A DNA stretch of 43,735 nucleotides from Paludibacteraceae bacterium (GTDB lineage: Bacteria > Bacteroidota > Bacteroidia > Bacteroidales > Paludibacteraceae). The first letter of the stretch is position 1; the number at the start of each line of letters is the position of its first letter. Shown in pieces: positions 21,876 through 30,388 of this stretch. Under the pieces are notes generated by a model that saw only the letters and a program-made list of their open reading frames with translations, was not told the origin of the DNA and did no database searches. Location of the stretch: NCBI GenBank assembly GCA_017541805.1, contig JAFXYK010000046.1, positions 1-43,735 of the forward strand. The letters are read 5' to 3'. Position numbers and translations under genes: made by a program.

Positions 21876-22900
21876 ATCTTGCGGATATTCTTCTCCCATT
21901 TCCAAGCGGAAGCGAGTACTTCACGGATCGGCGTCTCTGCTTTCCAACCCAGCACTTCGTTCGCTTTCTTAGGTGCTGCCCACACTTGCTCGATATCTCC
22001 TTCGCGACGACCGACGATGGTATATGGTATTTTCTTACCTGTAGCCGCTTCGAACTCATTGATGAGCGTAAGCACACTCAAGCCCGTTCCTGTACCGAGG
22101 TTGAAGACTTCCACTTGCTCGCGATCCTGCACATGCAGCATGCGATCAATCGCTTTCACATGCGCTTTGGCCAGATCCACCACATAGATATAATCGCGGA
22201 TACAAGAGCCATCCGGCGTGTTATAGTCATTACCGAACACTTTGAGTTCCGGACGCAATCCGGCAGCGGTCTGGGTGATATACGGCAGCAAGTTCTGCGG
22301 TACCCCATTCGGTAACTCACCGATTAATGCAGACGGGTGCGCACCAATCGGGTTGAAGTAACGTAAGATGGTGGCATTCAGCTCTTTATCAGTATGCGCC
22401 TCATCGCGGATGATCTCTTCATTAATCTGTTTGGTATTACCGTACGGCGACAAAGCCGGCTGAATAGGTGCGGTCTCGTCCACAGGCAGGTGCGCTGCGT
22501 CAGGTTGACCATAGACAGTACACGAAGAGGAGAAGACGAGGTTCGGCACCTGGTGCATCCGCATCACTTCCAATAAGGTGATGAGACTACCTAAGTTATT
22601 ACGATAGTACAACAACGGTTTCTCTACCGACTCCCCTACTGCCTTGCTGGCCGCAAAATGGATGACTCCGACGATATCCGGATATTGCTTGAATACCGCA
22701 TCCAGATCGACGAAGTTCGTACAGTCAATATTGGCAAACTCCGGTTTACGCCCTACGATAGCAGTTATACCATCGAGCACATCTACGGACGAGTTACTGA
22801 GATTATCTACGATCGTCACATCGAAGCCCTGCTGCATCAATTCAACAGTCGTATGTGAGCCTATATATCCGGTTCCTCCGGTCACTAAAATTCTTGCCAT
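21869..22900 (-). CDS. galE: UDP-glucose 4-epimerase
   Basis: A 343-aa short-chain dehydrogenase-type epimerase interconverting UDP-glucose and UDP-galactose. The NAD site GGTGYIGSH (8-16), catalytic S/Y/K triad (SSSCTVYG and YGNTK with Tyr and Lys), and PIGAHPSALIGE with DGSCIRDYIYVVDL are all in place. Normal length. Its last codons (IRKIQ) run into the heptamer array that precedes manA. Within the operon it follows a sugar-nucleotidyltransferase by 17 bp, giving a nucleotide-sugar block. Confidence 0.95.
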   Translation of the reverse strand: MARILVTGGTGYIGSHTTVELMQQGFDVTIVDNLSNSSVDVLDGITAIVGRKPEFANIDCTNFVDLDAVFKQYPDIVGVIHFAASKAVGESVEKPLLYYRNNLGSLITLLEVMRMHQVPNLVFSSSCTVYGQPDAAHLPVDETAPIQPALSPYGNTKQINEEIIRDEAHTDKELNATILRYFNPIGAHPSALIGELPNGVPQNLLPYITQTAAGLRPELKVFGNDYNTPDGSCIRDYIYVVDLAKAHVKAIDRMLHVQDREQVEVFNLGTGTGLSVLTLINEFEAATGKKIPYTIVGRREGDIEQVWAAPKKANEVLGWKAETPIREVLASAWKWEKNIRKIQ

Positions 22901-22917
22901 AAATCTTAAATTAGCAT

Positions 22918-23817
22918 TTAAAACAACTTAGCAGGATAAACACCTTCTTTGATCAGTTGGTTGATCTTCATCACCACTTGCGGACGATCCTCCGAATAGG
23001 TAACTCCGAACCATTTAGAGGGCGTATCAAGCACTTTGCAGGTTGCTTTACCTTCGGTAATCAATTGGTTCACCAGCGTCGGGATATAGAACTCCGACTT
23101 CAGTTCCTGTCCTTTCTCAGCAAGGAAGGCTTTGAACGCAGCTTCACTGTACTCGAAATACTCCGGCGTGAATCCCCACATGTTCATCGATACCGGTGTA
23201 TGCGGCTCCAGCGGCGTATCTACTCCATCTTCCGTGAAGACGATGGTGCCGTTCTTATTCTCGATCTTCGTGCGCTCTACGACATCGGTGAGCAAGCCGT
23301 TCTCGTCCGTAGCACATACACCGCGGCTGACCGCACCATTCTCGCTGAGGGTGTTGCATACGCGATAGCCCACCATGCAGTATTGACCCTGTTTGCCTTC
23401 TACCGAGCGCAAGAAATCCGCCAGTACCTGATACGACTCCTTGCCGTAGAAATCGTCTGCATTGATGACGGCAAAGGGTTCATGAATCAGTTCGCGACCC
23501 ATCAGGACGGCATGGTTGGTTCCCCAAGGTTTGCTGCGCTCCGGGTTGTAGGTGCATCCTGCCGGCACTTTATCTACGGACTGGAAGCATATCTCACATT
23601 GTACTTTTCCTTCGTATTTACTGAGTACCACACGGCGGAAATCGTCCTCGAAATCCTTACGGATGACAAACACGATCTTTCCAAATCCAGCGCGTAAAGC
23701 ATCGTAAACACTGTAGTCCAGAATGGCTTCTCCGTTCGGTCCCAGACCGTCCATCTGTTTGAGTCCGCCGTAGCGGCTACCCATTCCTGCTGCTAAAATA
23801 AATAATGTAGGTTTCAT
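22918..23817 (-). CDS. Sugar-phosphate nucleotidyltransferase
   Basis: A 299-aa Rossmann-like nucleotidyltransferase. The signature LAAGMGSRYGGLKQ (8-21) binds the nucleotide, and INADDFYG (about 118-125) carries the metal-binding Asp residues; GTNHAVLMG lies between. This resembles UTP- or dTTP-type glucose-1-phosphate transferases, although Bacteroidetes members of this group are often of unproven substrate. The neighbours galE and manA support a role in making UDP- or GDP-sugars. Start at 23817 gives the canonical MKPTLFILAAG. Confidence 0.85.
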   Translation of the reverse strand: MKPTLFILAAGMGSRYGGLKQMDGLGPNGEAILDYSVYDALRAGFGKIVFVIRKDFEDDFRRVVLSKYEGKVQCEICFQSVDKVPAGCTYNPERSKPWGTNHAVLMGRELIHEPFAVINADDFYGKESYQVLADFLRSVEGKQGQYCMVGYRVCNTLSENGAVSRGVCATDENGLLTDVVERTKIENKNGTIVFTEDGVDTPLEPHTPVSMNMWGFTPEYFEYSEAAFKAFLAEKGQELKSEFYIPTLVNQLITEGKATCKVLDTPSKWFGVTYSEDRPQVVMKINQLIKEGVYPAKLF

Positions 23818-23852
23818 ACCTTATTGATGATTTTATATTTTCTAATGGATGT

Positions 23853-24962
23853 TTATTCGGTAAACGCCTCCAGTTTACCATTGTGCATGCGGTGACGTGC
23901 CCAAAGACCATAAACCTCCGAGCAGTTACCGGCTGTGATGAAGGCGTGAATCTTGTTGTTACGGATGAAGGCCATCAGCGACGAGAACTCATTCTGAGTC
24001 AACAGCACCTGAATCTCAATGTGCTCCTCTTTGCTGTAACCGCCTTCGATCTTGTATATCGAGCATCCGCGTACGAGCGTCTCTACAATATACTGACGTA
24101 TGCGTTCGGGTTCATCCGAGACGATACATACACGTTTGCGCTTATTAAGCGAGGAGGTGAAGAAGTCAATCGCCAGACCATTGATCCATGTACCGATAAT
24201 ACCGATGACTACCATGCGGAAATCGTTGATAGCAAAAGCGGTACAACATATGATCACACCACCGATAGCCACCGACGTTCCGATATCGAAATGGAGGAAC
24301 TTATTGACGATCTTTCCGATAATGTCGAGTCCACCGGTAGAAGCGTTGATGCGGAACATGACTGCTTGGCAAATACTGAGCAACAGCACGAAGCAAATCA
24401 AGTCAAACCACACATCGCCCATTCCCAAACCACCGCTCATCACGCTGTCGCGCACCTGCTCCAGTACTTCACCTGAACGGCTGAGGAGATACGGGTTACC
24501 GTGCTCATCTTTCACCACTTCTCCGGCCTGCAGTTGCGCCAAGATATCCGGTGCATCAATAACCTTATGCGTGAAATTGGTATACGGATAGATACGATCC
24601 CACATCTGGGTCAACGGACCGAGGATCATAGCGGTATAGACAGTCTTGGCGCCGAACTCATTTCCAATGAGGATAAAGGCCAGCAAGAGCAAAAACGCAT
24701 TGATACCCATCACCCAATAGGAGAAGGTGTCCGCATTGCCGCCAAACATGGTATTGAACACGATAGAGAGACCGGAGATAGAACCGACGATAAGATGGCT
24801 CGGTATGAGGAAATAATAGACTGCAATGGCGCCTACACTCATACCGATGGTCATCATGATCAGTTCGCGCCAGAACTTAGCCGTGCGTACCAATTGCCAG
24901 ATTTCCTTGGCTTGCTCCTGCCAATATTGGCAAGTGAAGAATTGTTTTAAAAATGTATTCAT
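23853..24962 (-). CDS. YitT-family membrane protein with DUF2179 domain
   Basis: A 369-aa protein. Five or six transmembrane helices lie between about 35 and 280, including the family pattern NASTGGLDIIGKIVNKF; a cytoplasmic DUF2179 domain (about 285-362) follows (CSIYKIEGGYS, EIQVLLTQNEFSSLMAFIRNN, ITAGNCSEVYG). The function of YitT proteins is not settled. A long N-terminal helix precedes the first membrane segment, and residues 130-180 form an unusual insert facing one side of the membrane. It lies 6 bp after the aspartokinase gene. Confidence 0.85.
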   Translation of the reverse strand: MNTFLKQFFTCQYWQEQAKEIWQLVRTAKFWRELIMMTIGMSVGAIAVYYFLIPSHLIVGSISGLSIVFNTMFGGNADTFSYWVMGINAFLLLLAFILIGNEFGAKTVYTAMILGPLTQMWDRIYPYTNFTHKVIDAPDILAQLQAGEVVKDEHGNPYLLSRSGEVLEQVRDSVMSGGLGMGDVWFDLICFVLLLSICQAVMFRINASTGGLDIIGKIVNKFLHFDIGTSVAIGGVIICCTAFAINDFRMVVIGIIGTWINGLAIDFFTSSLNKRKRVCIVSDEPERIRQYIVETLVRGCSIYKIEGGYSKEEHIEIQVLLTQNEFSSLMAFIRNNKIHAFITAGNCSEVYGLWARHRMHNGKLEAFTE

Positions 24963-24968
24963 GGTTTG

Positions 24969-26210
24969 TTATTCATTATCTTTAACTACCAGGCGTGCTG
25001 TACGGCGTGTAGTCTGGCTTAACATGATAGTCCGCCCTTGTTTAGCTTGATCCAATATCTCGGGTGTGGTACCTCGGATAGTCAGCAGCGAGAGGTGGTC
25101 ATTATAGGACACATTGAATCGCTGTTGCAGCGCCTCTATCGCTCCTGGCACAAAACGGGTGTTATCCACGCATACGGAAATCGTCACGGCAGAAGACTGA
25201 ATCAACGACACTTTGAGTCGATGCGCATGGATGATATCGAATATCTCACTCAGGCTCTCCTCCAGCACAAAAGCAAAATCTTTCGCCCGCATGGTGATGA
25301 GGATCTGGTTCTTTCGCCAGATATATACCGGGATGTTAATCGGCCCTATGCCATCGTCCGCAATACGCGATCCGGCTGCCTCGGGTTCGCCGAAGGGCTT
25401 TACCAATAACGGGATATGCTTATTCTCAAGCGGACGAATCGTTTTTGGGTGTATAATCTGTGCACCGGAATAACTAAGTTCGACCGCATCCTGATAGCGC
25501 AGAGAGGGGATAAGTACCGTGTTGGGTTCAATCCTCGGATCGGCATTCAGAATACCCGGCACATCTTTCCATATAGTGACCGATTCGGCATCCAGATAAT
25601 TACCTAACAGCGCCGCCGTGTAATCCGAACCTTCGCGCCCCAATGTGGTGCGTTTACCGTCCGCCGTGCCGCCGATGAAGCCTTGTGCCACTACGATCTG
25701 CGGCCTATTGGGTCTATCCCACCCTGCCCGGATAGTAGCGCGGCTGGTCGCGTCATCCACGATCGCTTCCCGCCATGTTGTATCTGTACGCAGCAGTTTC
25801 GGCATATTCCACCACTCGACGGACATGCCTTGCTTGAGCAGGTACACGGCAACGATCTGTGTGGATAGGATCTCACCCATCGATACGACTTGGTCGTAGT
25901 TCTCATCATACGGCAGGGCCGGGTCATAAGGGATCTCTCCCTGCAGACGGATATCCGAGCCGGGTTTAAGACCCAACTCCTTCATGATATCCACATGGAA
26001 ATCCATCACATCCACCCATTGGTTGAGCGCCTGTTCTTCTTTTCCCGAAGCAAGGAATTCCACTACCCGCTCAAGCGCATTCGTCGTCTTTCCCATGGCG
26101 GAAACAACAACCATAAGATCATGCGACCCTTCCAGCCGAATGATCTGCTCTACGTTCCGAACACCTGCTGCGTTCTTCACGGATGCTCCACCAAATTTGA
26201 AGACTTTCAT
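24969..26210 (-). CDS. lysC: Aspartate kinase
   Basis: A 413-aa monofunctional aspartokinase catalysing the first step towards lysine, DAP, threonine and methionine. The kinase signature KFGGASVKNAAGVRNV (4-19), VVSAMGKTTNALE (34-46) and GREGSDYTAALLG (about 200-212) are clear. The C-terminal ~120 residues form ACT-like regulatory domains, shorter than in E. coli LysC. It lacks a homoserine dehydrogenase half. Together with dapL, dapF and ddh further along, it covers several steps of DAP synthesis in the window, although it belongs to another operon. Confidence 0.9.
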   Translation of the reverse strand: MKVFKFGGASVKNAAGVRNVEQIIRLEGSHDLMVVVSAMGKTTNALERVVEFLASGKEEQALNQWVDVMDFHVDIMKELGLKPGSDIRLQGEIPYDPALPYDENYDQVVSMGEILSTQIVAVYLLKQGMSVEWWNMPKLLRTDTTWREAIVDDATSRATIRAGWDRPNRPQIVVAQGFIGGTADGKRTTLGREGSDYTAALLGNYLDAESVTIWKDVPGILNADPRIEPNTVLIPSLRYQDAVELSYSGAQIIHPKTIRPLENKHIPLLVKPFGEPEAAGSRIADDGIGPINIPVYIWRKNQILITMRAKDFAFVLEESLSEIFDIIHAHRLKVSLIQSSAVTISVCVDNTRFVPGAIEALQQRFNVSYNDHLSLLTIRGTTPEILDQAKQGRTIMLSQTTRRTARLVVKDNE

Positions 26211-26222
26211 GCGTGCGATGGG

Positions 26223-26699
26223 TTATAAATTCGCCATTCTGATGGCGGTGTATGCACCTTCGATACCCTTGTTACCCAGTTTACCTCCGCAGCGGTCAAG
26301 TGCCTGCTGTTTATTGAGCACTGTGAGTACGGAGAAGATCACCGGTACTTTTCCTTGTGCATTGAGCTCCGCTACTCCTTGCGTAACAGATTGGCATACA
26401 AAGTCAAAATGCGGCGTATCGCCTTGAATGACGCAGCCAATGACAATGACGGCATTCACGCGCTCCTCTTTGGTAATACGCGCTGCGCCATAAGTCAGTT
26501 CGACGGCTCCGGGCACATGGATTATATCCACATTCTCCTCAGGAACACCGTTTTTGACGAGCGTCTCGACGGCTCCCTGAGCCATGGCATAGGTGATTTC
26601 GCTATTCCAATCCGCTACAATAATAGCATAGCGCTGACGTCCGAGAACATCAGCGCTAGGAAGTTGAGTAGCATCGTATTTCGACAAGTCTGTTGTCAT
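26223..26699 (-). CDS. ribH: 6,7-dimethyl-8-ribityllumazine synthase
   Basis: A 158-aa riboflavin-pathway enzyme joining 5-amino-6-ribitylaminouracil with dihydroxybutanone phosphate. Motifs ADWNSEIT (30-37), VPGAVELTYGA (64-74), CVIQGDTPHFDFV (91-103, with the catalytic His) and SVLTVLNKQQALDR (about 119-132) are standard. Forms hollow capsids or pentamers in the cytoplasm. Its start codon overlaps the stop of the TPR protein by one base, so they are translationally coupled. Confidence 0.96.
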   Translation of the reverse strand: MTTDLSKYDATQLPSADVLGRQRYAIIVADWNSEITYAMAQGAVETLVKNGVPEENVDIIHVPGAVELTYGAARITKEERVNAVIVIGCVIQGDTPHFDFVCQSVTQGVAELNAQGKVPVIFSVLTVLNKQQALDRCGGKLGNKGIEGAYTAIRMANL

Positions 26700-27361
26700 T
26701 ACTCAGTCAGAGCGATATATTTGTCGATATCTTGTGCTTCGAGGGAAGCGGGATAGCGCTCTTTGAGCGTCGTGAAGGCATCATGTGCACCCTCTTTATC
26801 CTCCAACTTCAGATAGGCAATGCCGGCTTTCTTCAAACTCGTCGGAGCGAACACTTCGTTGCCGGTGTTAGCAGCAGCCCAGTATGCGTTGATCGCTGCC
26901 TCATAGTCCTCCAACTCTGCATAGCAGTCGCCCAGCAACTGTTTAGCAGCAGCCTGGAAGTGCATGTCGTCAGACGAGAACTTCTCTAAGTACTTGATAG
27001 CCTCTTCATACTCTCCCATTTGAGCGTAGATCTCGCCTGCATTCAAAGCAGCGAACTTACCCTCCTGGTTGTCGTATTTGTCAGCCGTAGCCGCAAATCC
27101 GTTAGCCGCATCCTCGGTCTCACCACTCGCCAATGCGATGAAGTTCTCGCCGTTCTCTTTCGTAGCAGCACGGTGTCTCGGCTCGATCACAAACTGCTTG
27201 TAAGCGAAAATACCCAAGATCACCAATACGATCACCGTTACACCAATCGTCAGGGCCTTCGAGTGCTTCTCAATCCACTGACCTGCGCCCGTAAGCGCAT
27301 TGTTTACCTCCTGAAGCTGTTCATCCTGCTTCTCAAATTTGTCTTGTTTCTTGTTAGCCAT
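26699..27361 (-). CDS. Membrane-anchored TPR protein, YfgM-like
   Basis: A 220-aa protein: a charged cytoplasmic N-terminus (1-34), one transmembrane helix (about 37-58), and tetratricopeptide-like helices from about 90 to 215 (AALNAGEIYAQMGEYEEAIKYLE, LLGDCYAELEDYEAAINAYW, written here in part). The layout matches YfgM/Tol-Pal-associated TPR_21 proteins that work with periplasmic chaperones at the Sec translocon; the exact role in Bacteroidetes is unknown. It is the first gene of the seven-gene operon ending at manA, with its promoter at 27411-27442. Confidence 0.8.
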   Translation of the reverse strand: MANKKQDKFEKQDEQLQEVNNALTGAGQWIEKHSKALTIGVTVIVLVILGIFAYKQFVIEPRHRAATKENGENFIALASGETEDAANGFAATADKYDNQEGKFAALNAGEIYAQMGEYEEAIKYLEKFSSDDMHFQAAAKQLLGDCYAELEDYEAAINAYWAAANTGNEVFAPTSLKKAGIAYLKLEDKEGAHDAFTTLKERYPASLEAQDIDKYIALTE

Positions 27362-27410
27362 AATATTTGTTTTTTATTATTTACAATAATAGTTCAATCG
27401 AAAAAGCGTG

Positions 27411-27442
27411 CAAAGTTACAACATTTTTTTCAATTGTGCAAA
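27411..27442 (-). promoter_or_regulatory. Promoter of the TPR-ribH-lysC-yitT-galE-manA operon
   Basis: Minus strand TTTG (27442-27439), 20 bp, TAACTTTG (27418-27411). The leader is about 45 nt. No other promoter was seen in the seven genes down to 20845. Confidence 0.8.
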
Positions 27443-27480
27443 TTTATCGGCATCAAAAATTACAATTTTTTGTAAAAATA

Positions 27481-27524
27481 TTTGTTTATGTAAAAAAAAA
27501 GCAGTACTTTTGCAGTCGCAAAAG
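27481..27524 (+). promoter_or_regulatory. Promoter of fbp with palindromic start region
   Basis: TTTG (27481-27484), 20 bp, TACTTTTG (27505-27512). CTTTTGC (27507-27513), AGTC, GCAAAAG (27518-27524) is a perfect 7-bp inverted repeat that includes the -7 box. Start codon at 27536. Confidence 0.8.
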
Positions 27525-27535
27525 CACACATATTT

Positions 27536-29488
27536 ATGACAGACGATCGTTATTTACAGTTACTGAGCGAGAAGTTTCCGAATGCCCAAGCGGTTATCAC
27601 GGAGTTGATTAACTTGCGTGCTATTCTTTCGTTACCCAAAGGCACCGAGCATTTTGTTTCCGACCTGCACGGTGAATCCATGGCATTCATTCATATGATC
27701 AAGAATGCTTCGGGTGTGGTGCGCAAAAAAGTAGATGAGGTGTACGGCTATTCGATGGATGAGGAAGAGAAGCGTGCTTTATGTGCGCTGATTTATTACC
27801 CGGACGAGCGCCTTGAATATGAGAAGACGGTGCAGCCGGACATGAACGCCTGGTACAAAAAACGCCTGCATCAGGTGGTGGATATCGCACGGGCAGTGAC
27901 GATCAAATACAGTCGTTCTAAAGTGCATAAACTGCTGCCTCCGGACTATGCGTATATCATTGGTGAGTTGCTTCACGAGTCGAACTTAGAGCAGCGCGAC
28001 CGACAGACCTATTATAATGCCATCATCGATGCGATCATTGAGACCGGCAGTGCCGATCAACTATTGATCGCCATCAGTTATCTGATTCACGGCCTGACGA
28101 TCGATACGCTGCATATCGTCGGCGATATCTTCGATAGAGGATCCGGAGCGGCTAAGATCCTGGATGTGCTCTCCACTGTGCGCGACTATGATATTCAATG
28201 GGGAAACCACGATATCGAATGGATGGGTGCTATGGCGGGTAACTTAGCGCTGCTGGCCACGGTGCTGCGTGTTTCTATCCGCTATGCCAACATCGAAACC
28301 CTCGAAGAAGGTTATGGTATCAACCTCTTGCCGCTGGCTAACTTCGCGATGACCATCTACGGCGACGATCCGTGTACCATTTGGCAGACGAAGGACTTTG
28401 AGAACAACCCGCGTCTGACCCGTTCTGCTCAGTTGATGGCTAAGATGCACAAGGCGATATCAATCATTCAGTTCAAGTTGGAAGGCCAAACAGTACTGCG
28501 TCACCCGGAATGGAAGATGGACCACCGTGCGCTGCTGGATAAGATTGATTTCCAAGCCAATACAATCACGCTGGGCGGCGTCACTTATCCGCTGTTGGAT
28601 ACCAACCTGCCGACTGTTGACCCCAAGGATCCGTATGCGCTCAATCAATATGAGCAAGATCTGATGAACCAGTTATGGCGTTCTTTCCGCAAGAGTGAGA
28701 AGATGCAGCGGCACCTGCGTATGCTGTACGAGCACGGATCGCTCTATTTGGTGCGCAATGGTTTCCTTCTCTATCATGCGGCTATTCCGCTGAACGCCGA
28801 CGGTTCGTTTACCGAAGCGGATGTATGCGGTCAGTGTGTGAGCGGCAAGGCTCTCATGGACCGTACGGAAGAGATTATTCGTCAAGCTTATTACGGAGAA
28901 GGCGCCGCCAAACAGAATGCGCTGGATTATATGTTGTATCTGTGGGAAGGAGAGTTTTCGCCGCTCTACAACAAGGATAAGATGACTACTTTCGAGCGTT
29001 ATTTCATCGCGGATAAGGCGCCTCATGAGGAGAAAAAAGGTGCTTATTTCGCGCTGGCTGACGATGAACAGGTGTGTGAGAATATATTAAAAGAATTCGG
29101 TCTTGATTCTGCGACGGGACGTATTGTGAACGGTCATGTGCCTGTTCGCACCATAAAAGGAGAGACCCCCACTCGTGCTAACGGTAAGCGATTTGTGATA
29201 GACGGCGGGTTCAGCAAACCTTATCAGGAGAAGACCGGTATTGCCGGTTACACGCTGATATATAACAGCCATGGTATTCAGTTGGTAGAGCACGAGAGTT
29301 TTGAATCACGAGAGCAAGCTATTCTGTCCGGCAGTGACATCCATAGCCGGACACTGCTGCAAGATTTCAGTGGTCAACGTATCCGCATCAAAGATACGGA
29401 CAAAGGAAAAGAGTTGCTCGATCAGATCAACTATCTCGAACAACTCCTTACATGTTATAGGAACGGTTCCCTTCGGGAACGTGTATAA
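27536..29488 (+). CDS. fbp: Fructose-1,6-bisphosphatase, class III
   Basis: A 650-aa gluconeogenic enzyme releasing phosphate from fructose-1,6-bisphosphate. Class III enzymes belong to the calcineurin-like metallophosphatases and occur in Firmicutes and Bacteroidetes; this one shows the metal-binding blocks VSDLHGE (about 43-49), VGDIFDRG (about 197-204) and WGNHDIEWMGA (about 222-232), and NGHVPVRTIKGETP near residue 530. The length is typical. Single gene with its own promoter; the terminator lies in the 3' end of the converging ddh gene. A C-terminal GTTCCC-TTC-GGGAAC hairpin (29466-29480) lies within its last codons. Confidence 0.95.
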   Translation: MTDDRYLQLLSEKFPNAQAVITELINLRAILSLPKGTEHFVSDLHGESMAFIHMIKNASGVVRKKVDEVYGYSMDEEEKRALCALIYYPDERLEYEKTVQPDMNAWYKKRLHQVVDIARAVTIKYSRSKVHKLLPPDYAYIIGELLHESNLEQRDRQTYYNAIIDAIIETGSADQLLIAISYLIHGLTIDTLHIVGDIFDRGSGAAKILDVLSTVRDYDIQWGNHDIEWMGAMAGNLALLATVLRVSIRYANIETLEEGYGINLLPLANFAMTIYGDDPCTIWQTKDFENNPRLTRSAQLMAKMHKAISIIQFKLEGQTVLRHPEWKMDHRALLDKIDFQANTITLGGVTYPLLDTNLPTVDPKDPYALNQYEQDLMNQLWRSFRKSEKMQRHLRMLYEHGSLYLVRNGFLLYHAAIPLNADGSFTEADVCGQCVSGKALMDRTEEIIRQAYYGEGAAKQNALDYMLYLWEGEFSPLYNKDKMTTFERYFIADKAPHEEKKGAYFALADDEQVCENILKEFGLDSATGRIVNGHVPVRTIKGETPTRANGKRFVIDGGFSKPYQEKTGIAGYTLIYNSHGIQLVEHESFESREQAILSGSDIHSRTLLQDFSGQRIRIKDTDKGKELLDQINYLEQLLTCYRNGSLRERV

Positions 29489-29501
29489 TGTTTATAAAAG
29501 T

Positions 29502-30377
29502 TTATACGAGAGCCTTGATGAGGCTCTCTTTTGTTCCCGGGAGTAAGTCAATAGGACGCAGTTCTATCATCGTCTTAGCACCCCACTCTCCGCATTCTTT
29601 CATGCGTATAGCCGCGCGAGCACAGGATACCATCACTTGACCGGTGAGGGCCGGGTTGTTGATGGTCATATTGAATTCAAATCGCTGGTTATGAGTCTCG
29701 CCGGAAACACCGCTACGTACGAGGTTCACTCCATGTGCCACATTATTGAGTGCATCTACACTCTCGACAGGAATGACATGCGTCTCATCGTGCGCGAAGT
29801 AGTCGTCCGCGAGGATGGCTGCTTCTACAGTCTTGAAGTCCGCACCTTCTTCCAGTTCGATATACACCATGCGGCGATGTACGCCGGTGCCCAGAGGAAT
29901 GGTCATAGAGAGTGCATTCTTCACGCCTTGAATCGCTTTTGCTGCTACTGAGTGACCCATTGAACGACCGGGGCCGAAATTAGTATAGGTGATACCTTTC
30001 GGCGCCATCGCCATGAGCAGCGCACGAACCATCGAGTCCGACCCCGGATCCCAACCGGCAGAAATGATACTGACGGATTTATTGGCCGTACAGACTGCGT
30101 CTAAGTTCTCGCGCAGGTTCCATATCTGACCATGGATATCAAAACTATCAACGGTGCAGATACCCCGTGCCGCCAACACGGTAGCGAATTTCTGCACTTC
30201 GCGCGTCGGCGTACAAAGCAGGACGACGTCTGCATCGATGCAGTCAAGACAGTCATTATGATGGAAAATGCCTGCTAACTCCATATCCGGAGCGGCATTG
30301 ATGGCTTCTTCGGCGGCTCGGCCGATATTGCCATAACCGAGTATAGCTACTCGGATTTGAGATTTGAGATTTGACAT
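29502..30377 (-). CDS. ddh: meso-Diaminopimelate dehydrogenase
   Basis: A 291-aa NADPH-dependent enzyme that reductively aminates tetrahydrodipicolinate with ammonia, giving meso-DAP in one step. Rossmann motif GYGNIGRAAEEAI (about 14-26), STGWDPG-like SAGWDPGSDSM (about 107-117), FGPGRSMGHS (about 137-146) and RRMVYIELEEG support the call. The usual N-terminus is close to MTNIRVAIVGYG; here residues 2-8 (SNLKSQI) derive from a heptamer array and extend it by a few residues. Last gene of the glnN operon, 11 bp after glmS. Confidence 0.88.
   Translation of the reverse strand: MSNLKSQIRVAILGYGNIGRAAEEAINAAPDMELAGIFHHNDCLDCIDADVVLLCTPTREVQKFATVLAARGICTVDSFDIHGQIWNLRENLDAVCTANKSVSIISAGWDPGSDSMVRALLMAMAPKGITYTNFGPGRSMGHSVAAKAIQGVKNALSMTIPLGTGVHRRMVYIELEEGADFKTVEAAILADDYFAHDETHVIPVESVDALNNVAHGVNLVRSGVSGETHNQRFEFNMTINNPALTGQVMVSCARAAIRMKECGEWGAKTMIELRPIDLLPGTKESLIKALV
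29508..29532 (+). terminator. Terminator of fbp inside the ddh gene
   Basis: GAGAGCCT (29508-29515) pairs perfectly with AGGCTCTC (29521-29528), 5-nt loop, followed by TTTT. It begins 20 bp after the fbp stop and forms the last codons of antisense ddh. Confidence 0.75.
30354..30374. repeat. Heptamer array at the ddh start
   Basis: Three identical units GATTTGA (30354-30360, 30361-30367, 30368-30374) directly follow the ddh start codon on the coding strand. At 21 bp it keeps the frame and encodes seven residues. Confidence 0.85.
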
Positions 30378-30388
30378 TTTTGATTTAT

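Noticed and set aside
20845..22077. Longer manA frame starting at 22077
   Set aside because: The extra 79 codons overlap galE; the conserved enzyme starts at MLYPFKFTPRL (21840).
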